Assembly (NCBI RefSeq): GCF_013282745.1
Contig: NZ_CP054045.1
Location: 1-64,000, forward strand
From: Yersinia bercovieri ATCC 43970
GTDB lineage: Bacteria > Pseudomonadota > Gammaproteobacteria > Enterobacterales > Enterobacteriaceae
DNA length: 64,000 nucleotides
Direction of reading: 5' to 3'
Both the position numbers and the translations under genes were made by a program. The notes under the pieces were generated by a model. The model was not told where the DNA came from, did not search any database, and was given only the letters and a program-made list of their open reading frames with translations. Of the stretch, positions 1 to 6,825 are shown piece after piece. Each line of letters starts with the position of its first letter. Position 1 is the stretch's first letter.

Positions 1-2
1 GT

Positions 3-191
3 GAACCGGAAACCATAGTAAGAGAAGTTAAAGTACAAGCCCCGCCAAGAGTGAGCGCCGATACATCGAGTTCTGAGATTCAATCTTCACAGGGTATGAC
101 TCAGCAAAGCAGCACATCACCTTCAACTATGCCACCAGTTAAAGGAGAAACCAGGTCAAAATCAGATATGCCACCCGTAGGTAAAAAGTAA
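3..191 (+). CDS. C-terminal end of an unidentified protein (partial, cut by window start)
   Basis: An open frame enters the window and stops with TAA at 189-191. The 62 visible residues are rich in Pro, Ser, Thr and Gln with basic ends, so this looks like an unstructured tail. A hairpin lies 15 bases downstream and another small gene follows at 282. On a circular map this could be the end of a transfer operon, but too little is visible to name it. Confidence 0.6.
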   Translation, partial: EPETIVREVKVQAPPRVSADTSSSEIQSSQGMTQQSSTSPSTMPPVKGETRSKSDMPPVGKK

Positions 192-205
192 TAATGAAGT
201 GCAAA

Positions 206-229
206 TAAGCCGTGTTTATTCACGGCTTA
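206..229 (+). terminator. Hairpin after the partial gene
   Basis: Perfect 9-bp stem TAAGCCGTG / CACGGCTTA with a 6-base loop. No U-run follows, so it may act as a 3' end stabiliser rather than a strong terminator. Confidence 0.45.
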
Positions 230-281
230 CACTTGAAAACATGACAGATAAGTGTTATATAAAGTATAGGAGGACTCAAAT

Positions 282-542
282 ATGAGCAAAAAAGCCTCAA
301 AGTTTACATTCTGGTCTGACCTTAGATTTCTGTTAAGGAAATCCAGAAGATTGTTGAAAGCATACCTTAAATCTTTCTTTAATCCGGCTACATACAAAAA
401 GCTGGGCCAAGCCATAAAAGCTGACTCCCTGAATGATTCGTCACTGAATCAACAGGCTTTAGACCGAAAAGCTTCAAGAGAGAGATTTAACTTAATTTCC
501 TCTGGTGGGAATCGCTATACACCTATTGGAAAGAAACGTTAA
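282..542 (+). CDS. Small basic hypothetical protein (86 aa)
   Basis: An AGGAGG ribosome-binding site sits 9 bases before ATG 282. The protein is strongly basic (many Lys/Arg in residues 1-45) and has no signal peptide or membrane segment. The 18-bp plasmid palindrome follows the stop codon within 10 bases. I do not recognise the family. Charge and size would fit a nucleic-acid-binding accessory protein, but this is only a possibility. Confidence 0.65.
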   Translation: MSKKASKFTFWSDLRFLLRKSRRLLKAYLKSFFNPATYKKLGQAIKADSLNDSSLNQQALDRKASRERFNLISSGGNRYTPIGKKR

Positions 543-550
543 ATACCGGC

Positions 551-568
551 TTTTGTGCATGCACAAAA
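551..568. promoter_or_regulatory. Dispersed 18-bp palindrome, copy 1 (exact)
   Basis: TTTTGTGCATGCACAAAA, just after the gene ending at 542. It is followed by a weak hairpin and a run of nine T (591-599), so transcription probably ends here. This copy and the one at 20046 bracket the accessory island. Confidence 0.75.
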
Positions 569-604
569 TGTAGCAGGCTGCGGCTTGTTTTTTTTTAAAT
601 TGGA

Positions 605-624
605 ATGATACAAATTTATATCAT
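605..624. promoter_or_regulatory. Operator-like inverted repeat ATGATA-N8-TATCAT, copy 1
   Basis: ATGATA CAAATTTA TATCAT, overlapping the probable start codon (623) of the downstream gene. The arms are perfect. Occupancy here would block both transcription and translation start. Confidence 0.7.
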
Positions 625-949
625 GGAAAAATATTTATCACTCTTCCTGCTGTCGCTAATAACCAGTACAGCAAGCGCTAACACCAGTGAACAAGAGAGA
701 ACAGTTAGATATTTAAGTAGCTACGGAGGATTAAATTACAGTGACAAAGGCGCAATAAACATGGCGAGCATGGCCTTTACACAAAGCTGCAATAGAAATA
801 TTACCGTCGCAGAACTAAATAGTATCTCCACATCGGCAGAATTTGCAGAGTTAAAAAGTGAAATGCAGGATGGGAAAGCGGTCGGCGTAAATAAGGCAAA
901 ATTCATACTTCATGAAAAAATAGACAAACTATGTAAAAAGAGAAAATAA
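623..949 (+). CDS. Small exported protein (108 aa)
   Basis: The ATG at 623 gives a clean signal peptide: a charged start, a hydrophobic core LSLFLLSLI, and a likely cut after TASA or ASAN (residues 16-20). The mature part has two Cys residues. An upstream ATG at 605 lies inside the operator and would spoil the signal peptide. No good ribosome-binding site precedes either start, so a leaderless or very short 5' end is possible. It shares the operator type found before the transfer operons, suggesting a role in conjugation. The family is not recognised. Confidence 0.65.
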   Translation: MEKYLSLFLLSLITSTASANTSEQERTVRYLSSYGGLNYSDKGAINMASMAFTQSCNRNITVAELNSISTSAEFAELKSEMQDGKAVGVNKAKFILHEKIDKLCKKRK

Positions 950-952
950 TAT

Positions 953-1459
953 ATGAATGATACTGTAATCAATTTTCTAGCTATAGCGACTATGACCTTG
1001 GCCTTCTGGTACTTTACTGTATACAGAAAAAAACAAAGAATGCTTAAATCCTACAATCTACAGAGGAAGGAAGTTATAAGCTCAAATATACTAAAACTCT
1101 ATCAAGAGTTAGATAAAACCCTCGATAAGAGCCAATACTTCATTCTGCTAAAACCAAGGTTAAATGAAGTTATAGCTAACGCTGAAGGGTTCGATCAGGC
1201 AACAATAAGATACATCTCGTATAACCCTATCGACATGGTAGTTTGCAGTGTTGAATCCCGTACAGCTTTGCTAGGTGTCATTTTCTATGATGACTCATTG
1301 AAAAATAAAAATAATGACATTGTATATTCAATTAAAAGCAATATGCTTAATGGCGCAGAAATTGGCATTTGTACACTTTCTCCAAATGATATTGAAAATG
1401 ATGAAAAAATAATTGAATCAGCGAGTACCATTATCGATTTCGTCTGCGTTAATAGTTAA
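953..1459 (+). CDS. Hypothetical membrane-anchored protein (168 aa)
   Basis: Starts 3 bases after the preceding gene, so probably co-transcribed with it. Residues 5-23 form one hydrophobic segment followed by a basic KKQR patch, so the protein is likely anchored with its C-terminal domain in the cytoplasm. The rest is mixed alpha/beta with no motif I recognise. Its pairing with a secreted neighbour behind a transfer-type operator suggests an envelope function such as exclusion, but that is inference. Confidence 0.65.
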   Translation: MNDTVINFLAIATMTLAFWYFTVYRKKQRMLKSYNLQRKEVISSNILKLYQELDKTLDKSQYFILLKPRLNEVIANAEGFDQATIRYISYNPIDMVVCSVESRTALLGVIFYDDSLKNKNNDIVYSIKSNMLNGAEIGICTLSPNDIENDEKIIESASTIIDFVCVNS

Positions 1460-1485
1460 GTCATCATAAATAATTTATACTAGAG

Positions 1486-1545
1486 AAAATGCCGGTAAAT
1501 GATGTATCGTTCGGGGCGTTCGATATATTGTCTACACGGCATTTT
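1486..1545. other. Long imperfect hairpin
   Basis: AAAATGCCG (1486-1494) pairs perfectly with CGGCATTTT (1537-1545). The inner parts also pair imperfectly down to ATCG/CGAT around a GC-rich loop, giving about 24 paired positions in 60 bases. It ends in T-rich sequence, so it may be a two-way terminator between the genes ending at 1459 and 1585. Confidence 0.55.
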
Positions 1546-1584
1546 ACTTAGCGACCGTCAGATAGAACCGCCTATAAATAAATA

Positions 1585-1836
1585 TTACTTGGATGTGTAA
1601 TAAAGATTCAGAACAGACTCCGCAAAGCCATCATCCAATATGTAGAAATAACACTCTGGTACATCAAGAACCTTCGCGAACAAACACATTGTGTCATACG
1701 TTGGTTTATGCGTTCCTGTCTCATAGTGGGATACCCTTGATCGAGCTGTTGACTCATCAATTCCAGCGAGAACACCTAAACGTTCTTGTGTCATTCCGGC
1801 CCTCAATCGAGCTGATTTGAGGCGATATGGGATCAT
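1585..1836 (-). CDS. XRE-family helix-turn-helix regulator (83 aa)
   Basis: A compact Cro/CI-type DNA-binding domain covers residues 5-65 (RLRAGMTQERLGVLAGID, then a recognition helix with SRVSHYETG). The pattern 'S.YE.G...P' is typical of XRE proteins. The short C-terminal tail carries no partner domain. A strong promoter facing the other way begins 24 bases upstream, so the protein may control that divergent transcript and itself. Confidence 0.85.
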   Translation of the reverse strand: MIPYRLKSARLRAGMTQERLGVLAGIDESTARSRVSHYETGTHKPTYDTMCLFAKVLDVPECYFYILDDGFAESVLNLYYTSK

Positions 1837-1859
1837 TTTATGTTAGCCATCAACTAATG

Positions 1860-1888
1860 TTGACGTAATGTTTAGCATCCCTTAACAT
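1860..1888 (+). promoter_or_regulatory. Sigma-70 type promoter
   Basis: TTGACG (1860-1865), a 17-base spacer and TAACAT (1883-1888). It faces away from the XRE gene and leads into the short interval that ends in the terminator at 1950-1980. Confidence 0.6.
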
Positions 1889-1894
1889 CAGAGT

Positions 1895-1980
1895 TGTTTA
1901 GATGTACTAGACACATATGATTTTCCTTTTTGCACCATGCACCAGGGATGGGCTAACGCTCTTAGTTAGCCCAGTTTTTT
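1895..1980 (+). ncRNA. Candidate small RNA (about 85 nt)
   Basis: The interval between the promoter at 1860-1888 and the terminator at 1950-1980 has no gene with a ribosome-binding site. Transcript start and end are predicted only from these signals. A leader for a longer mRNA is less likely because the next + strand gene is almost 2 kb away. Confidence 0.4.
1950..1980 (+). terminator. Rho-independent terminator
   Basis: GGGCTAAC (1950-1957) pairs with GTTAGCCC (1965-1972), followed by six T (1975-1980). Confidence 0.75.
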
Positions 1981-2106
1981 ACCTCCTGGCTGAATATAGA
2001 TATATGCCTTCACTTATTATTGGATGCAATCCATATAGAGAACTTCGAAATATATAAAAGCTGTAGCAAAATCGAACGATAATATATCAAACAAATCAAT
2101 TACCAA

Positions 2107-2122
2107 GCCCCATAACTGGGGC
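2107..2122. terminator. Hairpin after the Abi-like gene
   Basis: GCCCC (2107-2111) pairs with GGGGC (2118-2122) just beyond the stop codon of the minus-strand gene. It lacks a U-run. Confidence 0.4.
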
Positions 2123-2133
2123 CTATATCTATA

Positions 2134-3180
2134 TCACAAATGTGATACTTTTTTTGCATTTGCATGTTTTCTTTTGCTTATTTCAGGATAAAAATGAACT
2201 TTAGCACCTATAATATAATCCGCAATATCACCATCACATTCGGCACGGTCAGAATAGAATATATCTCTATTTTTATCACTTTTAATCATAATTGCATTTG
2301 GGAATACACTGATCACCTCACCAGTATGAGTCGTGTCAAGTAAGGTTTGTCCAATCCAATCTGTTTGTGATGGTAATGACGATAAACCAACGGGCAATTG
2401 CTTATTAAGCCAAAGAGAATGAAGACTACATAACTCTGCCATCTTCCTATTATTATCGATAAGACTTAACAATTTTAAATTTGAAGGATTAATCCAACCA
2501 ATAACTTTCAAACAAAGATCATACTTATTTATAACGGCATTAATGATATCTTCAACTTGATACGCATCCTTATGTCTCCATAATGGTTCATGGTGTGATA
2601 GGCGGTTTCTTATTTTATTAATATCTTGCAATGTGTTCCCTATGCTATTAATAGATAATGGCGTATTTGTCACTGAATCCAAAGCATACGGAAAAACAGA
2701 GCCTCGCAAATTAGGCCATAATGTTAAATATGATGCTTTCTGTACATCAAATGAGTTCTTTACTAAAGATACCCAAAATCCAAAAGTGAGTTTCGGTAAA
2801 ATATTTTCTGGTGTTAGAGGTTTTTTATCAATTATCAAACGATCTTTTGCCATCTTAATCTGCTGCCAAGCTAGGCGGTTTCGTTGTTCAGTAAAGGTAG
2901 TAATAAACCATCCCCTCGCTTCAGCCTTTTTAGCATCCCATGTATTTTGAGGATGATTGTTCTCTATATCAAGATAGAGTGAAGCCACGTATGCTTGATG
3001 GATCGCATTTCTCAGTGAGATTTCTACAATCTGAAGGGCCGGAAGAAAGGCGCTAGCTAACTGCTTATTCCAAAGATAGACCCCTAGACATTGCTCTGGT
3101 GAGGTTCCCCCTAAGATTGGCAGCTGATATGTAGCAAATCTTGGCGTAGAAAGGGATTCGGTAATTGCTGCTATCGTCAT
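2134..3180 (-). CDS. Abi-family (AbiD/AbiF-like) HEPN abortive-infection protein (348 aa)
   Basis: Starts with the typical layout of Abi_2-type proteins: a polar N-terminus, then LQIVEISLRNAIHQAY near residue 65 and W/F-rich helices. It carries the HEPN ribonuclease motif R-x4-H (RNRLSHHEP, near residue 190). Known members stop phage growth by RNA cleavage that halts the infected cell. About 85 C-terminal residues beyond the HEPN fold resemble a small beta-rich nucleic-acid-binding domain. It stands alone with no obvious antitoxin partner; the XRE gene 300 bases downstream on the same strand might regulate it. Family call is firm, biological target unknown. Confidence 0.8.
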   Translation of the reverse strand: MTIAAITESLSTPRFATYQLPILGGTSPEQCLGVYLWNKQLASAFLPALQIVEISLRNAIHQAYVASLYLDIENNHPQNTWDAKKAEARGWFITTFTEQRNRLAWQQIKMAKDRLIIDKKPLTPENILPKLTFGFWVSLVKNSFDVQKASYLTLWPNLRGSVFPYALDSVTNTPLSINSIGNTLQDINKIRNRLSHHEPLWRHKDAYQVEDIINAVINKYDLCLKVIGWINPSNLKLLSLIDNNRKMAELCSLHSLWLNKQLPVGLSSLPSQTDWIGQTLLDTTHTGEVISVFPNAIMIKSDKNRDIFYSDRAECDGDIADYIIGAKVHFYPEISKRKHANAKKVSHL

Positions 3181-3272
3181 TATATTTATTCCTCATGATG
3201 TGGCTAAAAGTATACTCACACCATTTCTTTCTTTAAAACCTTTTGTAACTATGTCATCGACTTGTAAAACTG

Positions 3273-3301
3273 TTGACAGCTCGGTCAATGTGCCGTAATC
3301 T
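3273..3301 (+). promoter_or_regulatory. Strong sigma-70 promoter
   Basis: Consensus TTGACA (3273-3278), a 17-base spacer, and TAATCT (3296-3301). The nearest downstream signal is the terminator 83 bases later. Confidence 0.7.
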
Positions 3302-3307
3302 TTTCAT

Positions 3308-3410
3308 CCAGAGGCAACTCTATTTGTGTAAGCACCCGCCCCTACTCAACGATGGTCGGAATGCGAAAAATTCTTTTTTAAAGAAGGCTCCCCAAAAAGG
3401 AGCCTTTTTT
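3308..3410 (+). ncRNA. Candidate small RNA (about 100 nt)
   Basis: The consensus promoter at 3273-3301 and the terminator at 3384-3410 enclose about 100 bases with no translatable gene. A pyrimidine-rich stretch near 3340-3350 and U/A-rich sequence before the terminator could give Hfq-type features. The family is not recognised. It could be an antisense RNA acting elsewhere on the plasmid. Confidence 0.55.
3384..3410 (+). terminator. Rho-independent terminator of the candidate sRNA
   Basis: AAGGCTCC (3384-3391) pairs with GGAGCCTT (3399-3406) and continues into a run of six T. Confidence 0.85.
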
Positions 3411-3853
3411 GATCGCTACATAACCAGACGCTTACTCCTACCTAATCGCAAGCCGCAAGCTAGCAAACCTTCTTTCCTCAGTCTGATCCCGACAACGTAG
3501 CAAACACAGGCCATATCAGCCACAATTTGAAGTATCCATTCATGTAGACGAACTTATGTCTTGTTTTATTGGGTTGCTGTCTCTTTTTTGCTGACATGGT
3601 AATCCGATACTATTCATAGGGATATAGTGATCACTGCGGTATCGTATGGCATGTTAGCTTATGGGGAGTATTCCTATATAACGGGCCGCAAACCTCAATA
3701 AATCTGTGCTGACTCATGCCATCTTGCCTCTATGATTCCGGTGTTTTTCTTACAGTCGGTGCCTTAGCTGATGTCTGGTCATGTGATCCTTCTCTCAAGT
3801 TTATTTGTTTGCTGCCGATGAAATCTAATAACCTTAAAAAAACATGGTCTTTT

Positions 3854-4276
3854 ATGAAACTTCAGATAATCATTTCAGCTCTCGCCCTCATCATTTCAAG
3901 CTCAGCCAATGCCTCCACAGTGAACCAGGATCTTTGCTCGACTGTCACCTTCCAAGCATTTGGTGAACCCAAACAAACGGTAAGGGACTGCGCTGATCCG
4001 CATGAAACGTTCTGGGTGAAGGTAGATATTAACGGGTTACATTTTCCGATTCAGGGGATCGGGCTTATCGTCCCACAGACTTATCATGCTAAAAGTAGCG
4101 GAGATTCAGAGTTACTGACGGTTCAAATCACTAAGAAGGAGGAAGAGTACAGTGTACGTTTCCAGGCCATACGAGATCATAAACAAATTAATTGGACGGG
4201 TATGATGACCCCTGGTGAACACAAATCATTTAATCAGGATGGCAACCAAATTAAGGTGAGCTTCGCTCGCCAATAA
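3854..4276 (+). CDS. Small exported protein (140 aa)
   Basis: ATG 3854 gives a textbook signal peptide (MKLQ, hydrophobic core IIISALALIISSS, cut after ANA near residue 20). The upstream in-frame starts at 3716 and about 3821 would bury it. The mature protein (about 120 aa) is probably periplasmic, with two Cys near its start that could pair. It has mainly beta-strand pattern and ends in KVSFARQ. The ribosome-binding site is weak. The family is not recognised. It is the last gene before the first copy of the cassette-type core repeat (4370). Confidence 0.65.
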   Translation: MKLQIIISALALIISSSANASTVNQDLCSTVTFQAFGEPKQTVRDCADPHETFWVKVDINGLHFPIQGIGLIVPQTYHAKSSGDSELLTVQITKKEEEYSVRFQAIRDHKQINWTGMMTPGEHKSFNQDGNQIKVSFARQ

Positions 4277-4369
4277 CCAGTAGCCTTCTCAATCCCCCGT
4301 TCGGTGCAATGGTTAAGCCTGGCGGGTAGATTGATTATTTTCCGAAACATCTCACTAAAGCCGTTTCGG

Positions 4370-4394
4370 TTGGATTTACACGAAGAGTGCCAAA
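4370..4394 (+). repeat. Cassette-type core repeat, copy A
   Basis: TTGGA, TTTAC, then nine bases, then GAGT-GCCAAA family core. Sits between the exported-protein gene and the DUF4225-like gene. Confidence 0.65.
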
Positions 4395-4530
4395 TGTATT
4401 AAGAAACATCTGAATATATCCTGTTTTAATAGGGCAATAATCCTAAAATTATAGAATGCATAGAGGAACAGGCTCTATCTATAGATATAATACCTCGTTA
4501 GATTGCCCCCATAAACAAAGGAGTGAGCAA

Positions 4531-5349
4531 ATGGATATTGGTTTGAGCTTGCAATCAAGAAATAATAACTATTTTTATGCAATGGCAAAAATAGAGGCTG
4601 ATAACTTAATCAATCTCTCAAGAAGAGTTTCGTTTAATAATATAAAAGATGTTTTCTTGAGAATGAAATTTGAGAATGATATCAAAGAGTTTGCGCAAAA
4701 AAATCTTACCTTTATACGGAACGCCAGAACAGACAACGAGTGCAAAGAAGGGATAGATAACTTGAAAATGGAATGCTATCACCTTTCCAGGCAAGACAGT
4801 ATGCTCTCATTAAAACAGGCGAGGGTATATATATCCGCTAAAATTGAAGAGCATGATAAAGTTGTCGGCTATGTTATTGATGGAATAGCGGTGATTTTAG
4901 GTGGTATGCAGTTAGTAGCCGGTTTGGGGATCATTGCTGGTTCAATAGCGACAGGAAATGTTGTCGGTACTATTGTCGGTGTTCATTTAATACTAAATGG
5001 TGCCAGTAGTTCTATTGCGGCTATAGAAAGATTGAAAGGCAATGAAAATGCTACAGACTTTATGCAGGATGCTTATATGGGAACGGCTGAATTCTTTGGA
5101 TTTGAAAGAAAAACCGGTATGTTGGCCTATTATACGGCAGATTTAACGACGTCATTCTATGGTGTCATAAAATTGTCATTAAAACCCGATGCGTGGCGAT
5201 TGTATAAATATATCCCATCCGATTACTACCGAAAAATAAACAGCATGAGTAAGCCAGCCCTTGCTATACAAGGAGTTAAGGCCGCAAATAAATTAAGAGT
5301 TATCGGCAGCACCTATTCAGATGATAATTCGAAATACGAAAAAAAATAG
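4531..5349 (+). CDS. DUF4225-like protein, candidate membrane-acting toxin (272 aa)
   Basis: ATG 4531 is preceded by AGGAG at 7-bp spacing; an earlier in-frame start at 4456 lacks this. There is no signal peptide. The first 100 residues are charged and helical. Residues about 115-165 are a long Gly/Ile/Val-rich hydrophobic hairpin (VIDGIAVILGGMQLVAGLG...GTIVGVHLILNG), which I match from memory to DUF4225. The C-terminal third is again polar. A small two-helix membrane protein is encoded convergently 13 bases away. That arrangement is the one used by pore-forming colicins and their immunity proteins. Toxin function is inferred from layout, not from a known active site. Confidence 0.6.
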   Translation: MDIGLSLQSRNNNYFYAMAKIEADNLINLSRRVSFNNIKDVFLRMKFENDIKEFAQKNLTFIRNARTDNECKEGIDNLKMECYHLSRQDSMLSLKQARVYISAKIEEHDKVVGYVIDGIAVILGGMQLVAGLGIIAGSIATGNVVGTIVGVHLILNGASSSIAAIERLKGNENATDFMQDAYMGTAEFFGFERKTGMLAYYTADLTTSFYGVIKLSLKPDAWRLYKYIPSDYYRKINSMSKPALAIQGVKAANKLRVIGSTYSDDNSKYEKK

Positions 5350-5374
5350 ATAAAAAGGAGGGTTATTCCTCCTT
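5345..5374 (-). terminator. Terminator between convergent genes
   Basis: AAGGAGG (5355-5361) pairs with CCTCCTT (5368-5374). On the minus strand it is followed by a U-rich stretch, so it mainly ends the 5689-5363 transcript. The stop codon of that gene lies in the loop. Confidence 0.7.
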
Positions 5375-5689
5375 GCAAAGATATCGGTATGATTTCCACG
5401 CCAGATTCATTGGGATTATATAATAAGTAGCAAACAAGCCAAAAAACATGACAATAAGGTAACTTGACGTTTCACTGACTGAATATTTAATAATGAAAAT
5501 AACTAAAACAGTAAGGAAAATCGCACAAATCAAACACCCCGCAAAAAAACGCTTCTTAAGGTCTTTGAGTAAACTGGAATAAGTTTCTTTTTGTGTGTCA
5601 TCACGCGAAATTATTTTCCGCATGTGCGCAATATTCTTGGCCGTAAAGCCGTTATCCAACAGTTTATTTTCCATTTCTGATTCTGTCAC
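5363..5689 (-). CDS. Small two-helix membrane protein, candidate immunity protein (108 aa)
   Basis: The polar N-terminal 45 residues are followed by two hydrophobic segments (about residues 49-68 and 76-95) and a short basic tail. It is convergent with the DUF4225-like gene. In pore-forming colicin systems the inner-membrane immunity protein has this orientation and a similar size. No sequence family is recognised, so the immunity role rests on context. Confidence 0.6.
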   Translation of the reverse strand: MTESEMENKLLDNGFTAKNIAHMRKIISRDDTQKETYSSLLKDLKKRFFAGCLICAIFLTVLVIFIIKYSVSETSSYLIVMFFGLFATYYIIPMNLAWKSYRYLCKEE

Positions 5690-5792
5690 CGCATTATCTC
5701 CTTTATTCTGCGTGGTGATATTCTATCGTTATGCCAGACCAACGTCTAATTTATGTTTCTCCTGCCCCCTGTTCTGCCCTAACGCTTTCCTC

Positions 5793-5817
5793 TTGGGTTT
5801 ACCCCAAAAGAGCCAAG
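5793..5817 (+). repeat. Cassette-type core repeat, copy B
   Basis: TTGGG-TTTACCCC then AAAAGA-GCCAAG. The left half is itself palindromic (TTGGGTTTACCCCAA). Confidence 0.6.
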
Positions 5818-6012
5818 ATGTAAAAAACGCCTTTTCATTGAGGCTAAAATGGAACGGCTAATCATTTAGCAATGACTAATCGATCTTTATCATCAAGCGT
5901 AGCTGCGGTATCAAATATATCTAAACGGTTATCATTCAAACCCATCCAGAGCGAGAAAGAAAACTGCGCCATAAGCAGCTTTCCGTGGGCCATAACGAGA
6001 ATTGAAAACTAT

Positions 6013-6057
6013 TGATGGCTAAATGTCGTCAAATCGCAACTTCGCTTTCACTGCGCC
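6013..6057 (+). repeat. Left boundary repeat of the glycocin-like module
   Basis: Begins TGATGGCTAAATGTCGTC and ends TTTCACTGCGCC. It matches 12754-12797 at roughly 30 of 44 positions, in the same orientation. Confidence 0.45.
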
Positions 6058-6209
6058 AAAAGAAATGTAGTAACCCTTAGTTACAAATATTGATTACCCT
6101 TTAAGCGAATGTTAAGAGTAAATTAAAAGTGAGGGCGTGTTTTTAACAAAACCCTTACAAATATATCCAGATGCTAAGCAAATTGAATGACATTTAATAA
6201 GGGACGATT

Positions 6210-6488
6210 ATGAAGGAAATATCGACTACTCAGTACGATAATATCGCTGGCGGATTTGGTGTTGGAAGTTGTGGCTCTAGCAGCTCAGGTAGCGGCTGTT
6301 CTGGTTCGAGTGGTGGCAGTAGCTCCCAGGGAGGTAACAGCGGGAGCAATTCTCAAGACCGTAACTATCAAACCTCAAATAGGGGTAGTGGAAGTCAGGC
6401 AAATCACTTTGGTAACCCCGGTTCTCTAAGTTCAGGTGGTGGCTGTACTGGTGGTGGTCGTGCTGAAAGCGGTCATGGGCGTAACTAA
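6210..6488 (+). CDS. Double-glycine bacteriocin precursor, Gly/Ser-rich (92 aa), candidate glycocin substrate
   Basis: The N-terminus MKEISTTQYDNIAGG is a classic 15-residue double-glycine leader, cut after GG by C39-peptidase exporters such as CvaB. The predicted 77-residue core has 23 Gly, 22 Ser, 2 Thr and only 3 Cys (core positions 6, 15 and 64), and begins FGVGSCG. It is extremely polar with no hydrophobic helix, so it is unlike pore-forming class II microcins. The many Ser residues are plausible O-glycosylation sites for the transferase encoded two genes on, and Cys could be an S-glycosylation site. It is preceded by AAGGGAC and followed by a matched processing/export gene set. Function as a glycosylated microcin is inferred; the leader and context are directly visible. 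Confidence 0.85.
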   Translation: MKEISTTQYDNIAGGFGVGSCGSSSSGSGCSGSSGGSSSQGGNSGSNSQDRNYQTSNRGSGSQANHFGNPGSLSSGGGCTGGGRAESGHGRN

Positions 6489-6550
6489 TAGAGTCTAAAT
6501 ATACTGTACAGAGTGATATTGCATTCTGTACAGCTTAAAAGGAGAAAAAA

Positions 6551-6808
6551 ATGCCTTCTTATGTTTTTTATAAAAAAGATATAGAATTGAAAATCTTTGA
6601 AAAAAACAAGCTTAGCACCAATGAAATTAAAAACTTATTGAGTGATGGTTTTGAAAAAATAAATATTGAAATTGAAGCAAAAGATGAAAATGAAGCGATC
6701 GGAGAATTGATAAAACAGACTGATGAAAATTCAAAATCGAATAATGAATTCAACAAAGATATTAAAGTGTCTTCTGTATCTTCGGTCATTGAGTCATTAA
6801 TCAGATAG
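6551..6808 (+). CDS. Small acidic protein in the glycocin-like operon (85 aa)
   Basis: AAAAGGAG lies 8 bases before ATG. It is a Glu/Lys/Asn-rich soluble protein with alternating beta and helix pattern and no signal or membrane segment. It lies between precursor and glycosyltransferase, 17 bases before the latter. Possible roles are a substrate-recognition partner of the transferase, a chaperone for the unstructured precursor, or immunity. Known immunity proteins of exported microcins are usually membrane proteins, so immunity would be atypical. The family is not recognised. Confidence 0.7.
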   Translation: MPSYVFYKKDIELKIFEKNKLSTNEIKNLLSDGFEKINIEIEAKDENEAIGELIKQTDENSKSNNEFNKDIKVSSVSSVIESLIR

Positions 6809-6825
6809 AAAGGATTCATCAACAC

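Larger units (their letters stand above)
3181..3853. other. Intergenic region with a candidate sRNA and no supported gene
   Basis: About 670 bases. The supported signals are the promoter at 3273-3301 and terminator at 3384-3410. The rest is moderately AT-rich and I see no further repeat or gene in it. The reading frame at 3273-3500 overlaps the promoter and terminator and lacks a ribosome-binding site. Confidence 0.5.
5690..6209. other. Intergenic region between the DUF4225 pair and the glycocin-like module
   Basis: 520 bases without a supported gene. It contains core repeat B (5793-5817) and the left copy of a boundary repeat (6013-6057), whose partner lies just after the exporter gene at 12754. 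The last 130 bases are AT-rich and should hold the promoter for the precursor gene, though I cannot assign clear -35/-10 boxes. Confidence 0.5.

Noticed and set aside
1917..2060. 47-codon frame overlapping the candidate sRNA, considered as a type I toxin
   Set aside because: It crosses the terminator at 1950-1980 and has no ribosome-binding site; the product is not a convincing single membrane helix.
3273..3500. 75-codon reading frame
   Set aside because: It begins on a promoter -35 box, runs through an intrinsic terminator and lacks a ribosome-binding site.
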